Shown: piece after piece, positions 1-6,075 of the stretch | Position numbering within the stretch: the first letter of the stretch is position 1 | How the letters are laid out: each line of letters starts with the position of its first letter | Assembly (NCBI GenBank): GCA_024762375.1 | Contig: JANTHQ010000035.1 | Span: 1-10,902, forward strand | Source of the DNA: Anaerolineaceae bacterium | GTDB taxonomy: Bacteria; Chloroflexota; Anaerolineae; 4572-78 | Reading direction: 5' to 3' | DNA: 10,902 nucleotides | The notes under the pieces: model-generated | Told to the model about the DNA's origin: nothing | Database searches by the model: none | What the model saw: the letters and a program-made list of their open reading frames with translations, nothing else | Translations under genes and position numbers: made by a program

Positions 1-2
1 GC

Positions 3-647
3 AATATTGTGGTGCATTATGGACGCTCGGCGGAGGCGGCGCAGGAAACCGTCCGTGAAATTGAGGCGCACGGTGTTTCGGCGTGGGCGTTTGCCGCCGA
101 TTTGAGCGATGAATCGGCGGTGACGGGCATCATTCCGCGCGCGCTCGAACTGGCGGGGCGGCTCGATATTCTCATCAACAGCGCATCCGTTTTTCCGCCG
201 GAAGATTTTCTCTCCGCCGACCCGAAAACATGGGACACGGCGATGATGGTCAATTTGAAAACCCCGTTTCTGTTGAGTCAGGCGTTCGCCCGCGCCCTGC
301 CCGACGGCGCACCGGGAAAAATCATCAACCTGCTGGATGTGATTGCCCTGCGCCCGCAGAATCACCATTTCAGTTATACCATCAGCAAAACCGGGTTGAC
401 GGGACTCACGCAGGCGATGGCGGTGGCGCTGGCGGCGCGCAATGTGCAGGTGAACGGTATCGCGCTGGGGGCAATTCTGCCGAATGTGAACGATGACCCC
501 GCGCTATTCGCCCGGCTGGCGGAAAAGATTCCGGCGCGGCGCACCGGCTCGCCGGCGGATGTGGTGCAGGCGATGCGCTATCTGCTGGCGGCGGATTTCG
601 TCACCGGCGAAATCATCCGGGTGGATGGTGGGCGGCATTTGATGTGA
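3..647 (+). CDS. FolM/PTR1-like pteridine reductase, SDR family (5' end missing)
   Basis: Short-chain dehydrogenase/reductase, probably an NADPH-dependent reductase of a pterin such as dihydromonapterin or dihydrobiopterin. The reading frame is open from the first full codon and reads NIVVHYGRSAEAA, a typical strand-2/cofactor region, so the start and the glycine-rich TGxxxGxG motif lie upstream of the window. Visible SDR landmarks are DLSDES (adenine-side acidic residue), INSAS (the NNAG-type motif) and the active-site YTISK (YxxxK). At the usual catalytic serine position, 13 residues before the tyrosine, there is an aspartate (DVIALRP). This is the arrangement known from Leishmania PTR1 and E. 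coli FolM, not from FabG-type SDRs. The C-terminus FVTGE...VDGGRHLM also matches FolM-like proteins. Ordinary SDR oxidoreductase remains possible; the exact substrate is inferred. It ends 75 bases before ffh and is probably a separate transcription unit. Confidence 0.82.
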   Translation, partial: NIVVHYGRSAEAAQETVREIEAHGVSAWAFAADLSDESAVTGIIPRALELAGRLDILINSASVFPPEDFLSADPKTWDTAMMVNLKTPFLLSQAFARALPDGAPGKIINLLDVIALRPQNHHFSYTISKTGLTGLTQAMAVALAARNVQVNGIALGAILPNVNDDPALFARLAEKIPARRTGSPADVVQAMRYLLAADFVTGEIIRVDGGRHLM

Positions 648-665
648 TGTGCTTGCCCCCGAAAT

Positions 666-694
666 TTGCTCAAAACCCGCCATTCGACTAAAAT
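666..694 (+). promoter_or_regulatory. candidate sigma-70-type promoter for ffh operon
   Basis: A TAAAAT -10 box (689-694, five of six to consensus) lies 17 bases after a weak -35 box TTGCTC (666-671, three of six). It sits in the only gap between the pteridine reductase and ffh. Transcription would begin near 701, leaving a leader of about 20 bases. This is a pattern match only, with no experimental support. Confidence 0.35.
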
Positions 695-722
695 CTAACT
701 TTGGTATTTGCGGGGATGAATG

Positions 723-2051
723 ATGTTTGAGAACTTGCAAGATAAACTGCAAAACATTTTTGACAACTTGTCCCGGCACGGGCGGTTGACAGAAGAAGAT
801 GTGGACACCGCCCTGCGCGAGGTCCGTTTGGCGCTTCTGGAAGCCGACGTGAACTTTAAAGTTACCAAAGATTTCATCAAACGGGTCAAAGCGCGAGCAA
901 TCGGTGCGGAAGTAACCAAAAGCCTCAGCCCGGCACAGCAGGTTATCAAAATTGTCAACGAAGAACTGGTGGCCACCCTGGGCGAAGCCGCACCGCTGAA
1001 TTTGGGCGGTGGTTCGCCGCGAGTCATCATGCTGGTCGGCTTGCAGGGCGCGGGGAAAACCACCATGGCGGCGAAACTCGCGCTGCATCTGCGCCGAAAA
1101 GGGCAGCGGCCGCTGTTGGTTGCAGCAGATACCCGCCGTCCGGCAGCTATCGAGCAGTTGAAAGTGCTGGGCAAACAAATCGATTTGCCCGTTCACGCCG
1201 AAGACCCCAGCATTCCGCCGCCAACCATTTGCGCCAACGCGCTGAAAGCTGCTCGCGAAGGCGCACACAATGTGGTTATTCTGGACACCTCCGGACGATT
1301 GCACATTGATGAAGATTTGATGGACGAGTTGTCGCAGATAAAAGCGAAAACTAACCCGCAGGAAATTCTGCTGGTGGTTGATGCGATGACCGGGCAGGAT
1401 GCCGTTAAAGTTGCCGATGGTTTCAACAAGCAGGTGGGTATCACCGGGCTGATTTTAACCAAAATTGACGGCGACGCGCGCGGCGGGGCGGCAATTTCAG
1501 TACGAGCCGTGACCGGGGTGCCGATAAAATTTCTCGGCACGGGCGAAAAACTGAACGAAATTGAAGTTTTTTACCCCGACCGGATGGCGAGCCGCATTCT
1601 TGGTATGGGCGATATGCTCACCCTGATTGAGCAGGCAGAAGCGCACATCGATGAAGAAGCCGCCGCCGAAGCCGCCGAAAAGTTGATGGATGGCAGTTTC
1701 AATCTGGATGACTTTTTGAAACAGTTGCAGCAAGTGAAAAAAATGGGTTCCATCACCAAAATGCTGGAAATGATTCCGGGGATGGGGCAACTCGCCAAAC
1801 AAATTCCGGATGACGTGGCCGATACCCAATTGAAACTCACCGAAGCCATCATCAATTCGATGACGATGCAGGAACGCCGCCGCCCGAAAATTTTGAACGC
1901 CAGCCGCAAGCGCCGTATCGCGCGCGGCAGCGGCACAACCGTGCAAGATGTGAATCAACTGCTTTCGCAATTCCGCGAAATGCAGAAAATGATGCGCCAA
2001 CTGCGAGACCCCGGCAAACGGCGGGGATTCCTCAATATGTTTGGCGGGTAG
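723..2051 (+). CDS. ffh: Signal recognition particle protein Ffh (SRP54)
   Basis: SRP GTPase that binds signal peptides of nascent membrane and secreted proteins, with 4.5S/SRP RNA, and delivers them to FtsY at the membrane. The 442-residue protein has the usual length and order. The N-domain starts MFENLQDKL and contains REVRLALLEADV. The G-domain has the P-loop GLQGAGKTT, the AADTRRPAA segment, G3 DTSGRL and G4 TKIDGDARGG. The methionine-rich M-domain has MIPGMG and the RNA-binding stretch RRRPKILNASRKRRIARGSG. Two adjacent ATGs (720 and 723) are possible starts. 723 gives the family-typical MF start and better spacing from GGGG at 712-715. G3 reads DTSGRL where DTAGRL is usual. First gene of the ffh-rpsP-khpA-rimM block. 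Residue patterns resemble Chloroflexota Ffh. Confidence 0.98.
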   Translation: MFENLQDKLQNIFDNLSRHGRLTEEDVDTALREVRLALLEADVNFKVTKDFIKRVKARAIGAEVTKSLSPAQQVIKIVNEELVATLGEAAPLNLGGGSPRVIMLVGLQGAGKTTMAAKLALHLRRKGQRPLLVAADTRRPAAIEQLKVLGKQIDLPVHAEDPSIPPPTICANALKAAREGAHNVVILDTSGRLHIDEDLMDELSQIKAKTNPQEILLVVDAMTGQDAVKVADGFNKQVGITGLILTKIDGDARGGAAISVRAVTGVPIKFLGTGEKLNEIEVFYPDRMASRILGMGDMLTLIEQAEAHIDEEAAAEAAEKLMDGSFNLDDFLKQLQQVKKMGSITKMLEMIPGMGQLAKQIPDDVADTQLKLTEAIINSMTMQERRRPKILNASRKRRIARGSGTTVQDVNQLLSQFREMQKMMRQLRDPGKRRGFLNMFGG

Positions 2052-2157
2052 TTTTAAAAGTGAGAAACAGGGAGTATGGAGCAGGGGATTTCCTCTCGCC
2101 TCCGGCTCTTCACCCTTGAAAAAATTAATCACAGTAACAGATGGAGTAAAAAGAGTT

Positions 2158-2463
2158 ATGGTAAAAATTAGACTTCGCCGTACCGGAACAAAAAAACGCG
2201 CCAGCTTCCGCATTGTGGTAGCCCCGTCGCGCGCCCCGCGAGATGGTCGCTTTTTGGAAATTTTGGGGCATTACAACCCCCGTCACGACCCCCCCACAGT
2301 GGTGGTCGATGAAGAACGGCTTTTCCACTGGATGTCGCAGGGTGCGCAGCTGACCGATTCGCTGAAACGGATCCTCATCAGCAAAGGCATTCTGGACAGT
2401 TCCGGGAAAAAACCCGAAGCGCCGGTTGCAGAAGAACCTGCCGCCGAAGCGGAAGCCGCATAA
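2158..2463 (+). CDS. rpsP: 30S ribosomal protein S16
   Basis: Structural protein of the 30S subunit that contacts 16S rRNA and supports early assembly. The 101-residue product begins MVKIRLRRTGTKKR and contains FRIVV, SRAPRDGRFLEILGHYNP and a basic SLKRILISKGI segment, all hallmarks of bacterial S16. The last 20 or so residues form an Ala/Glu/Pro-rich acidic tail (EAPVAEEPAAEAEAA), a common variable extension. The frame stays open upstream to 2041, but the S16 family starts at this ATG, and GGAG at 2143-2146 lies 11 bases before it. The 106-base gap from ffh holds no separate gene. Probably co-transcribed with ffh, as in many bacteria. Confidence 0.98.
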   Translation: MVKIRLRRTGTKKRASFRIVVAPSRAPRDGRFLEILGHYNPRHDPPTVVVDEERLFHWMSQGAQLTDSLKRILISKGILDSSGKKPEAPVAEEPAAEAEAA

Positions 2464-2474
2464 ATTATTCTCGG

Positions 2475-2617
2475 TTCGGAGTTTTTGTCATTCCGGAAAT
2501 TCGCGCAGCGAATTGTCCGGAATCCACAATTTTTCGCTGTGGATTCCCGCCTTCGCGGGAATGACATACCAAAAATTTTCGTGGAATAACCACAATCTTT
2601 TTGAGAAAAACTCTGAA
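2475..2617 (+). promoter_or_regulatory. possible structured RNA spanning the rpsP-khpA gap
   Basis: Bases 2475-2486 (TTCGGAGTTTTT) can pair with 2606-2617 (AAAAACTCTGAA) over 12 positions, with one G-U pair in RNA. The helix encloses the whole three-hairpin repeat. After one mismatch, three more pairs can form inside (TCA 2488-2490 with TGA 2602-2604). This could form a large branched structure between two genes of the operon and affect read-through or mRNA stability. The pairing is A/T-rich, and a chance match cannot be excluded. Confidence 0.28.
2486..2566 (+). repeat. 81-bp three-hairpin dispersed repeat, copy 1
   Basis: Palindromic non-coding element. The outer inverted repeat is TGTCATTCC (2486-2494) with GGAATGACA (2558-2566). 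Inside are three hairpins. H1: ATTCGC 2499-2504 with GCGAAT 2508-2513, extendable to CCGG/CCGG around a bulge. H2: GGAATCCACA 2519-2528 with TGTGGATTCC 2538-2547, loop of 9. H3: TTCCCGC 2544-2550 with GCGGGAA 2555-2561, loop CTTC. Adjacent stems share bases at their edges, so alternative folds compete. A second 81-bp copy lies at 8488-8568. The two are identical except in the H2 tip and loop. The ends resemble the widespread ATTCCCGC-GCGGGAAT repeats of many bacteria. It sits between rpsP and khpA and so is probably transcribed. A non-autonomous mobile repeat is the likely nature. Confidence 0.88.
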
Positions 2618-2645
2618 TTCAGGTTCATTTAAATTCACCCGCGAA

Positions 2646-2651
2646 AGGTGA
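2646..2651 (+). promoter_or_regulatory. Shine-Dalgarno site that fixes the khpA start
   Basis: AGGTGA lies five bases before ATG 2657. The alternative in-frame GTG at 2648 falls inside this ribosome-binding site, so it is unlikely to be the start. Confidence 0.7.
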
Positions 2652-2656
2652 GTAAC

Positions 2657-2896
2657 ATGTCAAAAAGTAAGATGTTGGTGGAATATATCGCCAAATCTGT
2701 TGTCGACCATCCGGAAGAAGTTGCCGTTGATGTGGAACGCTACGGGCGACAGTGGATTTATACGCTCGAAGTTGCCCCGGAAGACATGGGGCGCGTCATC
2801 GGCAAACGTGGGCGCATGGCAAATGCGATGCGTACCCTGTTGCGCGTGGCTGCCACCCGCAACCACGAACACGTAACGCTGGAGATTGGCGAGTGA
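2657..2896 (+). CDS. khpA: KH-domain RNA-binding protein KhpA
   Basis: Small cytoplasmic RNA-binding protein of the YlqC/KhpA family. In Gram-positive bacteria it partners with KhpB (Jag/EloR) and influences cell elongation and RNA metabolism. The 79-residue product is normal length and contains LVEYIAKSVVDHPEEV, the family N-terminus, then the KH signature GRVIGKRGRMANAMRTLL, with GKRG as the GxxG loop that contacts nucleic acid. The start at ATG 2657 is set by AGGTGA just before it. It follows rpsP after a 193-base gap that holds the dispersed repeat. Its stop codon overlaps the start of rimM (GTGA), suggesting translational coupling. This place between rpsP and rimM is typical of KhpA in Firmicutes, Chloroflexota and relatives. 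Confidence 0.95.
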   Translation: MSKSKMLVEYIAKSVVDHPEEVAVDVERYGRQWIYTLEVAPEDMGRVIGKRGRMANAMRTLLRVAATRNHEHVTLEIGE

Positions 2897-3459
2897 CACC
2901 CAGTCGTTCGCTTCCCATCGAACCCAACCGGTCAGGCTCAGAAAAACATACCAATGAGCCTGACTTTCTGGTTATCGGGCAAATTGTCAAACCGCACGGT
3001 ATTCGGGGCGAAGTTTCGGTGAAAATACTGACCGAATTCCCGGAACGCTTTGACGAAATGGATGCCGTGTATCTGGGTGATGCACACTCTGCGCGGTTGG
3101 TCGGTGTGGAATCGGTGCGATGGCACAAAGAACACGTGCTCATCCGTTTCGACAGTTTTGCCGACCGCACTGCCGCCGAAAAATTGCGCGGGCAATATCT
3201 GAAAGTTCCCCGTGACAGTGCGGTTAAACTTGACGACGGCGTATTTTACCATTACCAGCTCGAAGGGCTGGCAGTGGTCACCGATACCGGTGAGCCGCTG
3301 GGGAAATTGTCGTACGTGCTGGAAACGGGCGCCAATGATGTATACGTGATTGCCACGCCCGATGGCGAACTGTTACTGCCCGCAACTCACGAAGTCATTC
3401 GCGATATAAACTTGGCAGAAAAAATTGTCACCGTGCATTTGATACCCGGCCTGCGCTAG
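2893..3459 (+). CDS. rimM: Ribosome maturation factor RimM
   Basis: Assembly factor that binds S19 and helps mature the head of the 30S subunit and process 16S rRNA. The 188-residue protein carries the N-terminal barrel signature IGQIVKPHGIRGEV followed by LTEFPERF. The C-terminal PRC-barrel half has YHYQLEGL, TGANDVYVI and LLLPATHEVI. The likely start is GTG 2893. It overlaps the khpA stop by four bases (GTGA) and has GGAG (2881-2884) eight bases upstream. No ATG in this frame lies nearer the conserved domain, and the ATG at 2954 is out of frame. The start leaves about 20 non-conserved residues before the domain, so a slightly later non-standard start is possible. It is the last gene of the block and is followed at once by a terminator; trmD and rplS are not next to it. 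Confidence 0.95.
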   Translation: MTPSRSLPIEPNRSGSEKHTNEPDFLVIGQIVKPHGIRGEVSVKILTEFPERFDEMDAVYLGDAHSARLVGVESVRWHKEHVLIRFDSFADRTAAEKLRGQYLKVPRDSAVKLDDGVFYHYQLEGLAVVTDTGEPLGKLSYVLETGANDVYVIATPDGELLLPATHEVIRDINLAEKIVTVHLIPGLR

Positions 3460-3479
3460 CAAAAATTACGTGTACTCCG

Positions 3480-3508
3480 AAACCGTCTGAGAAATCAGGC
3501 GGTTTTTT
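3480..3508 (+). terminator. rho-independent terminator after rimM
   Basis: AACCGTCTGA (3481-3490) pairs with TCAGGCGGTT (3495-3504) through one G-U pair, closing a GAAA tetraloop. A run of six T (3503-3508) follows. It lies about 20 bases after the rimM stop and ends the ffh-rpsP-khpA-rimM unit. Confidence 0.93.
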
Positions 3509-3624
3509 GTTTTCCCGAAAATGGTCTTTTTGCGCCAAAATATGATTTTCGCACACCATTGACGACCAGTATGGGCAGTAGCAAAATTTTAATCCTGAAA
3601 TTCAATTTGTTTACGTATCTTTTA

Positions 3625-3653
3625 TGGAGAAAAAACAAGATTCATACGATAAT
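3625..3653 (+). promoter_or_regulatory. candidate promoter for the kinase operon
   Basis: GATAAT (3648-3653, five of six to the -10 consensus) lies 17 bases after TGGAGA (3625-3630, four of six to -35). The stretch is A/T-rich and lies between the rimM terminator and the kinase start. A second candidate further upstream is TTGACG (3559-3564), 17 bases before CAAAAT (3582-3587). Because the terminator isolates this operon, some promoter must lie in 3509-3700; which one is used cannot be decided by eye. Confidence 0.4.
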
Positions 3654-3696
3654 AGAAGAGACGAAATTTAGGTGTGTGTCAAGAATTTTTGAATTT

Positions 3697-3701
3697 GGGA
3701 G
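3697..3701 (+). promoter_or_regulatory. Shine-Dalgarno site that fixes the kinase start
   Basis: GGGAG lies four bases before ATG 3706. The frame is open upstream to 3559, but that A/T-rich stretch encodes no family-like sequence and contains the candidate promoters, so 3706 is preferred. Confidence 0.65.
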
Positions 3702-3705
3702 CATT

Positions 3706-6075
3706 ATGGCCAACAAACCTATGCAATCTGCAAAAATACTGCTCATTGGACGGCTGAACAGCAAATTGACCGAAACCGGCGAACTTTCGCTGCCATCACC
3801 AAATTTGCAAACGCGCGTGGCCCCCACGGTGGATGTCGCGCTGAAATTTCTGTCACCGGCCGCGTTCGATTTAATCCTGTTGGATATGAGTGCCGAGCAA
3901 GGGCGCGAGCGGGCGTCGGTATCGATGTTGCACAAAGCCGCACCATGCACACCAATTTTATGCATGGCCGATATCAGTCAGGAACATGCCATAATGCCGC
4001 TTCTGAAACCCGGTGAAATTGAGTTTTTGCCAAAAGCGATGATAGCGCCGCAAGTGCTGGCGCACGTGGTTCAACATGCCATCGAACGCACCCGATATGC
4101 TCGCGCGCTGCAAGAACGCGAAAAACGATACCGGTCACTGTTCGAGGTTTTCCCCGATGCTGTGTACAGCACCAATGCCGAAGGCACATTTGTGGATTTC
4201 AATCCCGCGCTGTTGAATCTTTTTGGCTATACTGCCCATGACCTCAGCGATATGAGCGCTCAATTGCTTTTTGCCGGGTTTGATGATTACGATGCGCTGT
4301 TGCAGCAACTCAAAACCAGTGGCTCGGTGGCGGAGTACCCCGTGCGCATGCGGCGCAAAGATGGGCAGGAACTATCGTGTTTGCTCACGGCTGCCCCAAA
4401 CCGCACCGAAAACGGTATGGTGTTGGGGTATCAGGGCATCATCCGCGACATTACCCGCCGCAAGGCTCTGGAAGAACGCTGGCGGCGATATGAATTTATC
4501 GTTAACACCTCGAAAGAATTTATGACGCTGGTCAACCGCGATTATGTGTACCACGCCGCCAACGAAGCCTATTGCAGTGCTCACGGCAAAAAACGCGAAG
4601 AAATCGTCGGGCGCTCGGTGCCGGAAGTGTGGGGTGAGGGGCGCTATCTGACCAAAATTAAAGAAAATTTTGACCGTTGTTTTGCCGGCGATGAAATTCA
4701 CTATCAGGGATGGTTTAATTTTGCCGTGCTGGGGCGGCGATATATGGATGTAACCTACTATCCATATTACAACGCCGATGGCATCGTGACCCACGCGGTA
4801 GTTGTTTCGCGCGATATTACCGAGCGCACCCGCGCCGAAAAAGAATTGCAACGCGCACACACGCACAATCAGCAAATTTTAGCCGCAATTCCATCTGTGC
4901 TCATCCATGTTGATGCCAACGACAAAATTATGCACTGGAACGAACCCGCCGAAATTGCATTTGGGCTATCTGCCGAGGCCGTGACCGGCAAAAAATTCGC
5001 CGCGTGCGGCATTCGATGGAATTGGGCCGAAATTGATGCCGGTGTGAAAAAATGCCGCACCGAACGGTTGACGGTGGTTCTGAACGATGTGCGATATACC
5101 GCTCCCGACGGCAAAGATGCTTTTTTAAATGTTTCCATCAGCCCGTTTGCCGATGATTCCGATGAACAGTTCGGCTTTTTGCTGGTGGCGCAAGACATCA
5201 CCGAGCGGAAAATTCTCGAAAGCCAACTCAGCCAATCGCAAAAACTGGAATCCATCGGGCAACTTGCTGCCGGAATTGCACACGAAATTAACACTCCCAC
5301 CCAATATGTCGGCGATAATATTCGCTTTATGCAAGATTCGTTCGCTGATTTGGCGAAATTGCTGCAAAAATACCGGCAACTGCTGGCAGAAGCAAAAGCC
5401 GGCGGCGCGTTTCCTGAACTGGTGGCAGACATTGAAAATGCAGAGGCAGAGGCCGATGTTGATTTTGTGGTGGAAGAATTACCGGCAGCCATCGAACAAT
5501 CGCTGGAAGGCGTGGGGCGCGTTTCGGCGATTGTGCGCGCCATGAAAGAGTTTTCGCACCCCGGTGTGGAAGAGAAAAGCGCGGTGGACATCAACCGGGC
5601 TATTGATAGCACCGTTACCGTCGCCCGCAACGAATGGAAATATGTCGCCGATTTGAAAACTGATTTTGCCCCCGATTTGCCGCCTGTGCCGTGTTATGCC
5701 GGTGAATTCAATCAGGCAATTTTGAACATCATCGTCAACGCTGCGCACGCCATCGCCGATGCAGTGGGCGAAGATGGCGGCAAAGGGCTCATCACCATCA
5801 GCACCCGCCGCGATGGCGACTGGGTGGAAATCCGTGTCAGCGACACCGGCACCGGTATCCCGGAAGCCGCCCGCCCGCGCATTTTCGACCCCTTCTATAC
5901 CACCAAAGAAGTGGGGCGCGGTACCGGGCAGGGGCTCGCCATTTCCCATTCGGTCATTGTGGAAAAACACAAAGGCAATATTTCATTTGAAACGGAAATG
6001 GGACAGGGCACAACTTTCATCATTCGTTTGCCGCTCAATCCGGTTGTGGCAAGCACCAACGGGAAGGGGCACTGA
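3706..6075 (+). CDS. Soluble hybrid-like PAS sensor histidine kinase (degenerate REC + 3 PAS + HisKA-type + HATPase)
   Basis: Cytoplasmic sensor kinase of 789 residues with no membrane segment. Residues about 9-127 form a receiver-like fold with the would-be phosphoacceptor D60 (LILLDMS) and K110. The N-terminal acidic pair is replaced by IGRLN, so it is probably not phosphorylated. Three PAS domains follow, at about 139-250, 260-372 and 387-500, ending in RDITRRK, RDITERT and QDITERK. The dimerisation/phosphotransfer region has phosphoacceptor H526 in AHEINTPTQYVGDN. It has a long, acidic, helical insertion before VGRVSAIVRAMKEFSHPG. The ATPase domain shows the N-box NIIVNAAHA (N678), VSDTGTGIPE (D713), DPFYTTKE and GRGTGQGLA. 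This HEINTPTQ kinase type is known beside HDOD response regulators in other bacteria. Its stop overlaps the next start by one base, so the next two receivers are its likely partners. The signal sensed is unknown. Confidence 0.95.
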   Translation: MANKPMQSAKILLIGRLNSKLTETGELSLPSPNLQTRVAPTVDVALKFLSPAAFDLILLDMSAEQGRERASVSMLHKAAPCTPILCMADISQEHAIMPLLKPGEIEFLPKAMIAPQVLAHVVQHAIERTRYARALQEREKRYRSLFEVFPDAVYSTNAEGTFVDFNPALLNLFGYTAHDLSDMSAQLLFAGFDDYDALLQQLKTSGSVAEYPVRMRRKDGQELSCLLTAAPNRTENGMVLGYQGIIRDITRRKALEERWRRYEFIVNTSKEFMTLVNRDYVYHAANEAYCSAHGKKREEIVGRSVPEVWGEGRYLTKIKENFDRCFAGDEIHYQGWFNFAVLGRRYMDVTYYPYYNADGIVTHAVVVSRDITERTRAEKELQRAHTHNQQILAAIPSVLIHVDANDKIMHWNEPAEIAFGLSAEAVTGKKFAACGIRWNWAEIDAGVKKCRTERLTVVLNDVRYTAPDGKDAFLNVSISPFADDSDEQFGFLLVAQDITERKILESQLSQSQKLESIGQLAAGIAHEINTPTQYVGDNIRFMQDSFADLAKLLQKYRQLLAEAKAGGAFPELVADIENAEAEADVDFVVEELPAAIEQSLEGVGRVSAIVRAMKEFSHPGVEEKSAVDINRAIDSTVTVARNEWKYVADLKTDFAPDLPPVPCYAGEFNQAILNIIVNAAHAIADAVGEDGGKGLITISTRRDGDWVEIRVSDTGTGIPEAARPRIFDPFYTTKEVGRGTGQGLAISHSVIVEKHKGNISFETEMGQGTTFIIRLPLNPVVASTNGKGH

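Noticed and set aside
504..1304. Long antisense frame opposite the SDR end and ffh (also 1497-2213 and 4869-5630 on the - strand)
   Set aside because: Shadows of strongly conserved + strand genes with no recognisable protein features.
2041..2157. Upstream in-frame extension of rpsP from TTG 2041
   Set aside because: S16 proteins begin at MVKIRL, the extension has no conservation-like features, and it would overlap the ffh end.
2076..2171. 31-codon frame before and into rpsP, possible leader peptide
   Set aside because: The purine-rich AGGGAG lies only one base from its ATG, too close for a Shine-Dalgarno site. It overlaps the rpsP start and has no recognisable sequence.
2486..2566. tRNA gene suggested by the cloverleaf-like fold
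   Set aside because: No TTCRANY T-loop, no anticodon-arm pattern and no CCA context. The ends and hairpins match dispersed palindromic repeats instead.
2426..2632. Open frame through repeat copy 1 (encoding SGIHNFSLWIPAFAGMT) and its antisense frame beginning MSFPRRREST
   Set aside because: These are translations of the palindromic repeat. Such peptides are a known annotation artefact of ATTCCCGC-type repeats, with no ribosome-binding site or conserved domain.
3559..3705. Upstream extension of the kinase by 49 codons
   Set aside because: A/T-rich sequence with promoter-like boxes and no receiver-like residues; GGGAG supports the start at 3706.
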